Source: an uncultured Collinsella sp. (GTDB lineage Bacteria; Actinomycetota; Coriobacteriia; Coriobacteriales; Coriobacteriaceae). From it: a DNA stretch of 50,569 bases. This document shows, piece after piece, positions 35,929 to 44,604 of the stretch; position 1 is the first letter of the stretch, and each line of letters begins with the position of its first letter. Both the position numbers and the translations under genes were made by a program. The DNA lies in NCBI GenBank assembly GCA_900545615.1, contig UQZM01000010.1:1-50569 (forward strand), read 5' to 3'. Below the pieces are notes generated by a model. It did no database searches, was not told where the DNA came from, and was given only the letters and a program-made list of their open reading frames with translations.

Positions 35929-37332
35929 GTGAACCGCACCAAAATCGCGCAGCTCTATGCCGATGCCGAGTCGCTCGGCGGCCAGACCGTCACCGTCGCC
36001 GGCTGGGTCAAGTCCGTCCGCGACATGAAGAACTTTGGCTTTGTTACGCTCAACGACGGCAGCTGCTTCCGCGACCTGCAGGTCGTCATGAACCGCGAGG
36101 CACTCGACAACTACGACGAGATCGCCCATCAAAACGTCTCGGCCGCACTCATTTGCACCGGCACCGTCAAGCTGACCCCCGATGCGCCCCAGCCTTTCGA
36201 GCTTTCTGCCACTTCCATCGAGGTCGAGGGCACGAGCGCCCCGGATTACCCGCTGCAGAAGAAGCGCGCAACCGTCGAGTTCCTGCGCACCCAGCAGCAC
36301 CTGCGCCCGCGCACCAACCTGTTCCGCGCCGTGTTCCGCATCCGCTCTGTCGCGGCTGCCGCCATCCACCGCTTCTTCCAGGAGCAGGGCTTTGTCTACG
36401 TCAACACCCCCATCATCACCACGAGTGACTGCGAAGGCGCCGGCGAGATGTTCCGCGTGACCACGCTCGACCCCAAAAATCCGCCCCTCACCGAGTCCGG
36501 CGAGGTCGACTGGAGCCAGGACTTCTTTGGCAAGCATGCAAGCCTCACCGTGTCCGGCCAGCTCAATGCCGAGAACTTTGCCATGGCCTTTGGCGACGTG
36601 TACACCTTTGGCCCCACCTTCCGCGCCGAAAACTCCAACACCACGCGCCACGCCGCCGAGTTTTGGATGATCGAGCCCGAGATGGCCTTCGCCGACCTCA
36701 ACGACTACATGGACAACGCCGAGGCCATGCTCAAGTACGTCCTCAAGGACGTTATGGCAACCTGCCCCGACGAGCTCAATATGCTCAACAAGTTTGTGGA
36801 CAAGGGTCTGCTCGAGCGCCTGGACCATGTCGCCAACTCCGACTTTGCCCGCGTTACCTACACCGAGGCCGTCGAGATCCTGGAGCAGGCAGTCGCCGCC
36901 GGTCACAAGTTTGACTATCCCGTCAGCTGGGGCATCGACCTGCAGACCGAGCACGAGCGTTTCCTGACCGAGGAGCACTTTAAGCGCCCGACCTTCGTAA
37001 CCGACTACCCGGCCGAGATCAAGGCGTTCTACATGCGCATGAACGAGGACGGCAAGACCGTCGCCGCCGCCGACTGCCTGGTTCCCGGTATTGGCGAGAT
37101 TATCGGCGGCTCCCAGCGCGAGGAGCGCCTGGATCTGCTCGAGGCCCGCATCAAGGACCTAGGCATGAATCCCGAGCAGTACAAGTACTACCTTGACCTG
37201 CGCCGCTACGGTTCCTGCAAGCACGCCGGCTACGGTCTGGGCTTCGAGCGCTTGGTCATGTATCTGACCGGCGTGGGCAACATCCGCGACGTCCTGCCGC
37301 ACCCGCGCACCGTGGGCAACGCCGACTTCTAA
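35929..37332 (+). CDS. asnS: Asparagine-tRNA ligase
   Basis: Charges tRNA-Asn with asparagine. 467 residues, class II: an N-terminal OB-fold anticodon domain (VTVAGWVKSVRDMKNFGFVTLNDGS), motif 2 in TFRAENSNTTRHAAEFWMIEPE, and motif 3 in GYGLGFERLVMYLTG. The serine/asparagine-specific features fit AsnRS rather than AspRS. The start is GTG 35929 with GGGAGG 5 bases upstream; an ATG at 35917 overlaps that site and has none of its own. Flanked by terminators on both sides, so a single-gene unit. Confidence 0.95.
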   Translation: MNRTKIAQLYADAESLGGQTVTVAGWVKSVRDMKNFGFVTLNDGSCFRDLQVVMNREALDNYDEIAHQNVSAALICTGTVKLTPDAPQPFELSATSIEVEGTSAPDYPLQKKRATVEFLRTQQHLRPRTNLFRAVFRIRSVAAAAIHRFFQEQGFVYVNTPIITTSDCEGAGEMFRVTTLDPKNPPLTESGEVDWSQDFFGKHASLTVSGQLNAENFAMAFGDVYTFGPTFRAENSNTTRHAAEFWMIEPEMAFADLNDYMDNAEAMLKYVLKDVMATCPDELNMLNKFVDKGLLERLDHVANSDFARVTYTEAVEILEQAVAAGHKFDYPVSWGIDLQTEHERFLTEEHFKRPTFVTDYPAEIKAFYMRMNEDGKTVAAADCLVPGIGEIIGGSQREERLDLLEARIKDLGMNPEQYKYYLDLRRYGSCKHAGYGLGFERLVMYLTGVGNIRDVLPHPRTVGNADF

Positions 37333-37379
37333 TCGTCGGACGCTAGCTCGCGTCGCCACACGCCAACGCTCATCGCACA

Positions 37380-37414
37380 AGCGTCTCTCGACATCGGTCG
37401 AGAGACGCTTTTTT
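37380..37414 (+). terminator. Terminator after asnS
   Basis: Perfect 12-bp stem GCGTCTCTCGAC (37381-37392) with GTCGAGAGACGC (37397-37408), followed by six T. Confidence 0.9.
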
Positions 37415-37535
37415 CAACAGCATCCGTCAAGCTTTTGGCAAGGTTTTGGTCAGTTGAGCAGGGCTGTTGAAAACTCGACCCGCCGTTTGCCGACGACTAC
37501 CGACCGCCCAGAGCGCCCTGCGCCCCTGGGAAAGC

Positions 37536-37586
37536 CCCACGTCCTAGGCTCCATACCGTCGCCACCCAAAACGGAAAGGACGTGGG
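37536..37586 (+). promoter_or_regulatory. Inverted repeat that can mask the WYL gene ribosome site
   Basis: CCCACGTCCT (37536-37545) is perfectly complementary to AGGACGTGGG (37577-37586), which contains the AAGGA ribosome site of the gene starting at 37591. It could be a translational switch, or a DNA operator for the regulator itself. Confidence 0.35.
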
Positions 37587-37590
37587 CACG

Positions 37591-38379
37591 ATGACCGAAG
37601 CCGCTGTTGAAACCTACGACACCACGACGAGGGGCGCCGCCTCGATGGCAGCCTATCGCGCCGTTCGCATCCTGCAACTATTAAGCGAAAACACCGGCGA
37701 GGACAAAGCCATGCTTTCCGATGAGTTGATTCGGCGCCTCGCCCATCCCGACGACCCCGCCCGCATGCCCATCTCGGCGGCGCGGCGCAGCATCTACACC
37801 GCCATCTCCGCGCTTCGCCATGCCGGATACGAAATTGAGTACAAACGCGGCGTGGGCTACAAACTTCTTACCCGCCCGCTCACCGATGAAGAGATCATCC
37901 GGCTCCACGGTATGGTCATGCGCAACCGCTCCACGCCTATCGCTATCCGCAAGAGCATGGCGCAGCACTTAGTTGCCATGGCGAGCGCCGACGTTCGCGG
38001 CTACCTCGATACACCCGAACCCGCTCCAAGCGCAGGCAGCAAGGCTACCAAGGCAACACGCACGCCCATCAAGCGCATCGACACGTGCGAGCTCGTCGAG
38101 CAGGCCATCGACCACGGAACCACGGTGAGTTTTGATATTTCGAGCGTCACGACACGTGGCGAAACCGAAGCAGCACGGATGACACTCCGTCCCTTTGCCA
38201 TCAGGCAGCGCGATGGCATCTCGTATTTGCTGGGAACGGTCTATGACGCCCGAGGTGCCGATGACACGCTGCGCACCGTAGAGATTGGTCGCATGAGAAA
38301 CGTCACCACACGTCTCCTCGACGGCAAGAAGCTCTTCGCCGCCCTCGACGAGGAGGACGACGCCTCCTCCGCCGCATAA
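37591..38379 (+). CDS. WYL-like transcriptional regulator
   Basis: 262 residues. An N-terminal winged-helix-like part (about 20-95: AAYRAVRILQLLSENTG..., SIYTAISALRHAGYEIEYKRGVGYKL) is followed by a helical stretch and a beta-rich C-terminal part (TVSFDISSVTTRG...LRPFAIRQRDGISYLLGTVYD...RTVEIGRM) with the layout of WYL-domain proteins, in which the domain senses ligands or nucleic acid. The WYL triplet itself appears only as SYLLG. ATG 37591 is preferred over GTG 37582, which sits on the ribosome site. No obvious target; no operon partner. Confidence 0.7.
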   Translation: MTEAAVETYDTTTRGAASMAAYRAVRILQLLSENTGEDKAMLSDELIRRLAHPDDPARMPISAARRSIYTAISALRHAGYEIEYKRGVGYKLLTRPLTDEEIIRLHGMVMRNRSTPIAIRKSMAQHLVAMASADVRGYLDTPEPAPSAGSKATKATRTPIKRIDTCELVEQAIDHGTTVSFDISSVTTRGETEAARMTLRPFAIRQRDGISYLLGTVYDARGADDTLRTVEIGRMRNVTTRLLDGKKLFAALDEEDDASSAA

Positions 38380-38448
38380 GACCCTCCGCCGCCCATTCGA
38401 CTACCCGTACCGCCCATCCGATTCTGTATTAAAAAACCCGCCAGGCTG

Positions 38449-38479
38449 TTGTAAAAATGGACATCAGCGCTACTATAGT
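38449..38479 (+). promoter_or_regulatory. Predicted promoter of the ABC transporter operon
   Basis: TTGTAA (38449-38454) with a 16-base spacer to TACTAT (38471-38476), or 19 to TATAGT (38474-38479). A small dyad TGCAC...GTGCA follows at about 38485-38503 and may be an operator. Confidence 0.4.
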
Positions 38480-38539
38480 TCCACTTGCACTTTGTCCCAG
38501 TGCAGTGTTTCCAGCCATTTTTATACTGGGGGTAATGAT

Positions 38540-39520
38540 ATGAAGGACATCACCATCAGCCGCAGGAGCCTTCTGGTCTCCGCCGGCCTGCTCGCGCTCG
38601 CCCCGCTCGCCGGATGCGGCGGCAACTCTGGCTCCGGCTCTGCTGCCGCCGGTTCCGACTACACCATCGGCGTTCTGCAGCTCACCGAGCACTCCGCACT
38701 CGATGCCGCCAACGACGGCTTTGTCAAGGCCATCAAGGAGAGCGGCCTTAAGGTCAAGATCGACCAGAAGAACGCCCAGAACGACCAGTCCACGTGTAAG
38801 TCCATTGCCGACAAGTTTGTGGGCGACAACGTCAACCTGATTTATGCCATCGCCACGCCCGCCGCGCAGGCTGCCGCCGGCGCCACGGCCGATATCCCCA
38901 TCGTGGGCTGCGCCATCACCGACTACGCCGCCTCCGGCCTGGTCCAGGACAACGACAAGCCCGGCACCAACGTCACGGGCGCTTCCGACCTCACCCCGAT
39001 CGCCGAGCAGCTCGAGATGATGCAGAAGGTCCTGCCCGACGTTAAAAAGGTCGGCCTGCTCTACTGCACCGCCGAGTCCAACTCCGACGTCCAGATCAAG
39101 GCCGCCAAGAAGGAGCTCGACAAGCTGGGCCTCGAGTACACTGACTTCACCGTCTCGAGCTCCAACGAGATTCAGTCCGTCGTCGAGTCTGCCGTGGGCA
39201 AGGTCGACGCGCTGTACTCCCCCACCGACAACACCATCGCCGCGGGTGCCTCGCAGGTCGGCCAGATCTGCAAGGAAAACAAGCTTCCCTTCGTGACTGG
39301 CGAGGAGGGTATGTGCATGGCCGGCGGCCTGTTTACCCTCTCCATCAACTATGAGGACCTGGGCTACGCCGCGGGCGAGATGGCCGTTAAGATCCTGAAG
39401 GGCGAGGCCAAGCCCGAGGATATGCCGATCAAGCACCTCTCGAGCAAGGACCTGGTCGTCGTCAAGAACGACGAAATGGCCGAGGCCCTGGGCATCGACC
39501 TTTCCGCCCTGGACGCGTAA
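38540..39520 (+). CDS. ABC transporter substrate-binding lipoprotein (TrpX/PF04392-like)
   Basis: Extracellular solute-binding lipoprotein of 326 residues. The N-terminus has twin arginines (SRRSLL) and a lipobox LAGC with lipidated Cys26. The two-lobed fold resembles the ABC_sub_bind family: DYTIGVLQLTEHSALD, NVNLIYAIATPAAQA, VTGASDLTP, VDALYSPTDNTIAAG. Family members are linked to import of tryptophan, tyrosine or other small ligands, so an amino-acid-like substrate is plausible but unproven. ATG 38540; cognate permease and ATPase follow. Confidence 0.88.
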   Translation: MKDITISRRSLLVSAGLLALAPLAGCGGNSGSGSAAAGSDYTIGVLQLTEHSALDAANDGFVKAIKESGLKVKIDQKNAQNDQSTCKSIADKFVGDNVNLIYAIATPAAQAAAGATADIPIVGCAITDYAASGLVQDNDKPGTNVTGASDLTPIAEQLEMMQKVLPDVKKVGLLYCTAESNSDVQIKAAKKELDKLGLEYTDFTVSSSNEIQSVVESAVGKVDALYSPTDNTIAAGASQVGQICKENKLPFVTGEEGMCMAGGLFTLSINYEDLGYAAGEMAVKILKGEAKPEDMPIKHLSSKDLVVVKNDEMAEALGIDLSALDA

Positions 39521-39590
39521 TGCCATACGCGGCATGCGTCTAGAGCCCGTGCTCGCGCTTTAGCCGCGTTATTCAATATCTGAGCCACAG

Positions 39591-39619
39591 GGGCGGGCGC
39601 TGTAGACCGGCGTCCGCCC
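39591..39619 (+). terminator. Hairpin between binding-protein and permease genes
   Basis: GGGCGGGCGC (39591-39600) pairs with GCGTCCGCCC (39610-39619), one G-U-type position, followed by TGCTTGTTT. Probably a partial terminator that lets the binding protein be made in excess, as is common in ABC operons. Confidence 0.55.
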
Positions 39620-39723
39620 TGCTTGTTTCAGGTAAAACAAAACGTCTGTCCGTAACTCTTCTATGCATTGTTACCGCTATTATGGTGAATCACGTGTCCA
39701 CCCTATCCTAGGAGGTATGAAGC

Positions 39724-40647
39724 ATGCTCATTGCATTGCAGGGCGCCGTTTCGCAAGGCGTCCTCTGGGGCATTATGGTGCTTGGCGTGTTTATCACGTT
39801 CCGCCTGCTCGACATTCCCGATATGACCTGCGACGGCAGCTTTGCCCTCGGCGGCTGCGTCTGCGCTGTGCTCATCGTCAATAACAACGTCGACCCGCTG
39901 TTCGCCGTGCTGGCCGGTATGTGCGCCGGCGCCATCGCGGGCGCCGTCACGGGCATTTTGACCACCGTCTTTGAGATTCCTGCGATCCTCGCCGGAATCC
40001 TCGCCCAGATCAGCCTGTGGTCCATCAACCTGCGCATCATGGGCAAGTCCAATACGCCCATTCTTGCCAAAGGCACCGTGTTCTCGGCCGTCAGCAATAT
40101 GACCGGTCTGCCGCAGTCCACCGTTGCCATCATCTTGGGCATCCTGCTCGCCGTGGCTATCGTTGCCATCCTGTATTGGTTCTTTGGCACCGAGATCGGC
40201 TCGGCGCTGCGAGCCACCGGCAACAACGAGTACATGATCCGCGCTCTGGGCGTCAACACCAACTCCACCAAGATGATCGCCCTCGTGCTCTCCAACGCCC
40301 TCATCGGCCTTTCGGGCGCGCTTATCTGCCAGAGCCAGAAGTATGCCGACATTGGTATGGGCACCGGTGCCATCGTTATCGGTCTTGCCGCCATTGTTAT
40401 CGGTGAGGTGCTCGGCCGTCTGCTGCCCGGCGGCCTCACGCAGTTTAGCGTCCGTCTTGCCTCCGCCGTCTTTGGCTCCGTGGTGTACTTCCTTATCCGC
40501 GCCATCGTGCTGCAGTTGGGCATGGACGCCAACGACATGAAGCTGCTCTCCGCCGTGATCGTCGCCGTGGCCCTGTGCGTGCCCGTGGTTTGGGAGCGCT
40601 ATAAGCTCCGCAGCTCCTACACGAAGGGGGATGAGGCAGATGCTTAA
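39724..40647 (+). CDS. ABC transporter permease (TrpY-like)
   Basis: Membrane subunit, 307 residues with about 8-9 helices, of the BPD_transp_2-type fold used by branched-chain/ribose-type and PF04392-linked transporters. Features: PDMTCDGSFALGGCVCAVL near the N-terminus, and the coupling-loop region SALRATGNNEYMIRALGVNTNSTKMIALVLSNALIGLSGAL. RBS AGGAGG 8 bases before ATG 39724. The ATPase gene overlaps its 3' end. Confidence 0.88.
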   Translation: MLIALQGAVSQGVLWGIMVLGVFITFRLLDIPDMTCDGSFALGGCVCAVLIVNNNVDPLFAVLAGMCAGAIAGAVTGILTTVFEIPAILAGILAQISLWSINLRIMGKSNTPILAKGTVFSAVSNMTGLPQSTVAIILGILLAVAIVAILYWFFGTEIGSALRATGNNEYMIRALGVNTNSTKMIALVLSNALIGLSGALICQSQKYADIGMGTGAIVIGLAAIVIGEVLGRLLPGGLTQFSVRLASAVFGSVVYFLIRAIVLQLGMDANDMKLLSAVIVAVALCVPVVWERYKLRSSYTKGDEADA

Positions 40648-41434
40648 GCTCTCGCACGTCAAGAAGACCTTTAACAAGGGCACCGTCACCGAGAAGCGCG
40701 CGCTCACCGGCGTCGACCTCACCCTGAATGACGGCGACTTTGTAACCGTGATCGGCGGCAATGGCGCCGGCAAGTCCACGCTGCTCAACATGATCGCCGG
40801 CGTGTACCCGCTCGATTCGGGCGTTATTGAGCTCGACGGCACCGACATCTCGCGCCTGAGCGAGTCGCAGCGCGCCAAGTACCTGGGCCGCGTGTTTCAG
40901 GACCCCATGCGCGGTACCGCTGCCGACATGCAAATCGCCGAGAACCTGGCCCTCGCCAAGCGTCGCGGCCAGCGTCGCGGCCTTTCGTGGGGCGTCACCA
41001 AGGCCGAGAAAGATGAGTACGTTGAGCTGCTCAAGCGCCTGGACCTTGGTCTGGACACGCGTCTCAACGCCAAGGTCGGCCTGCTCTCGGGCGGCCAGCG
41101 CCAGGCACTCACCCTGCTCATGGCCACGCTCACCAAGCCACGCCTGCTGCTGCTCGACGAGCACACCGCGGCCCTCGACCCCAAGACGGCCTCTAAGGTG
41201 CTCAATCTGACCGAGGAGATCGTCGACGAGAACCACCTCACCACGCTCATGGTCACGCATAACATGAACGACGCTATCCGTCTGGGCAACCGTCTGATCA
41301 TGATGCACGAAGGCCACGTGATCTACGACGTGGCGGGCGATGAGAAGAAGTCGCTCACCGTAGCCGACCTGCTGCAGAAGTTCGAGGAGGTCTCGGGCGG
41401 CGAGCTCGCCAACGACCGCATGCTGCTGAGCTAA
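40631..41434 (+). CDS. ABC transporter ATP-binding protein (TrpZ-like)
   Basis: ATPase subunit that powers the transporter at 38540-40647. 267 residues: Walker A GGNGAGKST (42-50), Q-loop in VFQDPMRG, signature LLSGGQRQALTL, Walker B LLLLDEHTAALD and switch His in VTHNM. The start may be ATG 40631 or ATG 40640; both overlap the permease gene, giving translational coupling. A repeat and a terminator follow at once. Confidence 0.92.
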   Translation: MRQMLKLSHVKKTFNKGTVTEKRALTGVDLTLNDGDFVTVIGGNGAGKSTLLNMIAGVYPLDSGVIELDGTDISRLSESQRAKYLGRVFQDPMRGTAADMQIAENLALAKRRGQRRGLSWGVTKAEKDEYVELLKRLDLGLDTRLNAKVGLLSGGQRQALTLLMATLTKPRLLLLDEHTAALDPKTASKVLNLTEEIVDENHLTTLMVTHNMNDAIRLGNRLIMMHEGHVIYDVAGDEKKSLTVADLLQKFEEVSGGELANDRMLLS

Positions 41435-41437
41435 AAC

Positions 41438-41479
41438 CTGCCAAAAAGGGACAGGTTTATTTTGGCAGGTTTTATCTGC
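41438..41479 (+). repeat. Dispersed 42-bp repeat, copy B
   Basis: Starts 3 bases after the ATPase stop. CCTGCCAAAA (41438-41447) pairs with TTTTGGCAGG, followed by TTTT, so this copy also looks like a weak terminator. 39 of 42 positions match copy A. Confidence 0.75.
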
Positions 41480-41488
41480 GCAAACGTC

Positions 41489-41528
41489 AAAACCGCCGCT
41501 AAGGGACAGGCGCCCTTGCGGCGGTTTT
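41489..41528 (+). terminator. Terminator of the ABC operon
   Basis: Perfect outer stem AAAACCGCCGC (41489-41499) with GCGGCGGTTTT (41518-41528) plus an inner AAGGG/CCCTT pairing. Confidence 0.85.
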
Positions 41529-41592
41529 CGCATATTATGTCGATAATCCGATATTCAACCAGACATTCTGGCTAAGGACTAAGGAAACTGCC

Positions 41593-43616
41593 ATGAAAAG
41601 ACTCCCCCGCCTTGCGTTAGCCGCCGCGTTGTTTGCCGGCGCGCTCGCAGGCATCCCAAGCCTCGCTTTCGCGGGGAACCTGCCCGCCGCCATTGACGGC
41701 TCCGTGGCCGTCATGCACACCAACGACATCCACGGCAGCTACAAGTACAGCTACAACGCAAGCAAGGGCACCGGCACTGTGGGCTTTGATGGGCTGGCGG
41801 TTCTCTATAGCGCCCAAAACAGCGCCCCGATCTTTTGCTCGATGCGGGCGACACCTTCCACGGGCAGTCCTTCGCCACCATGAGCGAGGGCAAGAGCATC
41901 GCCGAGCTCATGGACACCTTCTATGTAGACGGCTACGACGCGACCACGCCGGGCAACCACGACTGGAGCTACGGCGCAGACAAACTCCGCACCATGACCG
42001 GCTACAGCACCACCGGCACGCCCTTCGCCATGCTCTGCGCGAACGCGAAGTCCACGAGCGGCGTATGGAGCTCGAGCATCACGAAGACGCTCGATCGCAC
42101 CTGGGAGGATACCGAGGATCACTCCACATTCGACTACAAAATCAAGGTCGGCTTCGTGGGTGCCATGGATGAGTCGCTAGGTTCCTCGCTGCGCGCGGAC
42201 CTGGTCGCGGGCACCAGCTTCTCGAGTGCCGCGAACGCCATCAATACCGAGGCAGAGCAGCTGCGCAAGGAGGGCTGCGATGTTGTTGTGTGTATCGCGC
42301 ACACGCTCGACGCCAAGACCTTTGCCACGCGACTCCGTGGCGTCGATGCCCTTATCGCAGGCCACGAGCACATCAACCTTAACGAGAAGGTGACGGGAGC
42401 CGACGGCAAGACGATCCACGTTGTCGAGGCAGGCAGCGCCTTTGCCGAGGTGGGGCTGCTTTCCATTCCGTACAAGTACAACACGAATGACACCGAGACG
42501 ACCGACGATGACACGGTCACGGTCCCTGCAGACGGTAGCGACGAGAAGCTCTACACCGCCAAGAACGTCAACGACCTTTTGGCAGACCCCGACAAGGGCT
42601 CCGACTACCAAAGCCGCCTTGAAGCCGTCCGCAACAAGATCAAGCCGCTCGACGAGGACTTTGAAAACGAATCGAACAAGGTGCTCGGCACATCCACCAC
42701 CAACTATTTCTACGGCGAGGACGCCGCAGGCACGCATGGTTGGGAAATGGTGCGCACCACCGATTTCCGCCCCGGCAAGGAGGGCTACACCACCAAGGCC
42801 CAGACCATCGGCCACGTGATTTGCGGCTCCTATCTTGCCCTGACGGGCGCGGACTTCGCTATCGAAAACGCTGGCGGCATCCGCGGCGGCATCGCGGCGG
42901 GCAACGTGACCGCCGGCAACGTCATCGCCATCTCGCCCTACGGCAACACCGTGGAGACCTGGACCATGACCGGCGCGGACTTCCTCGCAGCGCTCGAGCA
43001 CTCGCTACAAATCAGCGACGATTGCAACGACAGCTACGAGCTTCAGCAGGCTTATGTGGCGGCCGGTCACACCGAGCAGGAGGCGCAAAACAAGTACAAG
43101 TGGCGCGATGACTCTGGCAGCGTTCTCTCCTTTGGCGGCATCAACGTGACGATTGATTGGACGCAGCCCGAAGGCAAGCGCATTGTGAGTGCCACACTCA
43201 CCAAAGACGGCAGCACGTTCGATCCCACCAAGACCTATACCGTCGCCACCAACAACTACATCATTACCAACACGACCGACTTCCCCACCTTCGCAAACGC
43301 CACCAAGCACACCGAGTGGGGTACCTGCGAGTCAGCGCTAAGGGCGCTGATCGGGCAGAACGGCTGGGAGAGCAAGATGGCCGGGCTCGCCGGCACCATC
43401 GGCTTCGGCTCCGCAGCCGTGGACCCCACGCCCTCACCGGCCCCGACGCCTAAGCCCTCGTCTAAGACGGACACGGCGACCACGAAGGTCATCACCAAGA
43501 AGACGACCGGTAAGCTTGCCGCAACGGGAGACCGCACGCTGGCAGTAGTTGGCGCGTGCCTTATCGGCGGCATCATCGTCATCATGCTCGGCATTATCTG
43601 GAAGCGTCGACGCTAA
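41593..43616 (+). pseudogene. Cell-wall-anchored 5'-nucleotidase/cyclic phosphodiesterase, frameshifted
   Basis: An UshA/CpdB-type secreted nucleotidase in two frames. Frame 1 (41593-41883) encodes a signal peptide (cleavage near AFA-GN) and metal motif MHTNDIHG. At a CCCC run (41825-41828) the homology moves to the frame ending at 43616, which continues LLLDAGDTFHGQ, PGNHDWSYG, IAGHEH and a 5'-nucleotidase C domain with ENAGGIRGG. One extra base there would restore a protein of about 674 residues. The C-terminus has a Pro/Thr-rich linker, LAATGD, a membrane helix and KRRR, which fits an LAxTG class E sortase substrate. It may be a true null allele, phase variation or a sequencing error; the rest of the frame is undamaged. 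Confidence 0.85.
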
Positions 43617-43670
43617 GCTACACCGCCGGGCCTTACAGCCCCGCCGCGTAAACCTTATATCGAGCACAGA

Positions 43671-43698
43671 AGCCCGTCCGATGTGATCGGACGGGCTT
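43671..43698 (+). terminator. Terminator after the nucleotidase
   Basis: Perfect 12-bp stem AGCCCGTCCGAT (43671-43682), 3-base loop, ATCGGACGGGCT, followed by TCTTGG. Confidence 0.85.
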
Positions 43699-43744
43699 CT
43701 TGGTGGGTATCATGGTTGGACGATCATTAGGAGGTTTTCCCTAC

Positions 43745-44512
43745 ATGGAATTGTTTGAGCCGATTCTTCATTTCTTTGAGCAACGGTGGGTCCACAACAT
43801 CATCTGGGCCGTCATCTTGGCGATAGGCACCGCCGTCGCCGCCAAGGTCGTATCCAAGACCCTGAACCATCTGCTTAACCGAGACGATAACCCGCTTCCG
43901 GCATCGAGTATCTTCATCAACATCGCGCGCGCCGTCATCTGGATGATCGGCGGCAGCTTTATCCTCGACAACTGCTTTGGCATTAACGCAAACGCCCTCG
44001 TTGCCGCTCTTGGCGTCGGCGGCATCGCCATTTCGCTCGGCTTTCAGGACACGCTGTCAAACCTTATCGGCGGCATGCAGGTGACCTTTATGGGCATCAT
44101 CAAGCCCGGCGACAATATCGAGGTCGGCGGCGTATCCGGCGTGGTCCAAGACATCACTTGGCGCCATACAACGATTGAGGATGCCTGTGGACAGACCATC
44201 ATTGTGCCCAACTCCAACATTTCCAAGAACACACTCGTGCATTTGATGCCCTTTGGGCGCGTGGCCGTGCCCGTTGCCGTAAAGGACACGTCCAAGTGGG
44301 CTTCCCTTGACGTGCTGGCAGACGAGCTGACCAGCGCCACCAAGGCCGCCGTGCTTCCCATCTCGGGCTTTGACAAGGAGCCCTACGTACTCTTTAGCGA
44401 AATCGGCGACTTTGGCATCAAAGGAAAGATCATCTTTATCGTCAGCGACGACAGCACCACTTTCACCGCTGCCGACGCCTGCATCCGCGCCATCGCCCCC
44501 ATCATCGCCTAA
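43745..44512 (+). CDS. Small-conductance mechanosensitive channel (MscS family)
   Basis: Releases solutes during hypo-osmotic stress. 255 residues: three N-terminal helices; the pore helix TM3 with the family pattern in LVAALGVGGIAISLGFQDTLSNLIGG; then the cytoplasmic beta domain (GIIKPGDNIEVGGVSGVVQDITWRHTTIEDACGQTIIVPNS) and an alpha/beta C-terminal part. Size is close to E. coli MscS (286). ATG 43745 follows AGGAGG; the longer frame upstream lacks a ribosome site. Single gene with its own terminator. Confidence 0.93.
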   Translation: MELFEPILHFFEQRWVHNIIWAVILAIGTAVAAKVVSKTLNHLLNRDDNPLPASSIFINIARAVIWMIGGSFILDNCFGINANALVAALGVGGIAISLGFQDTLSNLIGGMQVTFMGIIKPGDNIEVGGVSGVVQDITWRHTTIEDACGQTIIVPNSNISKNTLVHLMPFGRVAVPVAVKDTSKWASLDVLADELTSATKAAVLPISGFDKEPYVLFSEIGDFGIKGKIIFIVSDDSTTFTAADACIRAIAPIIA

Positions 44513-44550
44513 ACCACCGCAAAGGGGTCAGGCATCTTTGTAGTGGTTTT
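44511..44550 (+). terminator. Terminator overlapping the mscS stop
   Basis: AAACCAC (44511-44517) and CAAAG pair with CTTTG and GTGGTTT (44543-44549), followed by TT. The stem begins within the stop codon. Confidence 0.65.
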
Positions 44551-44604
44551 CATTCGTGGTACCATGGTTCATATAGTTGTTTAAACGACTAAGGGAGCAA
44601 CATT

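Noticed and set aside
41593..43616. Programmed ribosomal frameshift in the nucleotidase gene
   Set aside because: The junction is a plain CCCC run without a typical slippery heptamer plus stimulator, and this enzyme family is not known to use recoding; deletion or sequencing error is simpler.
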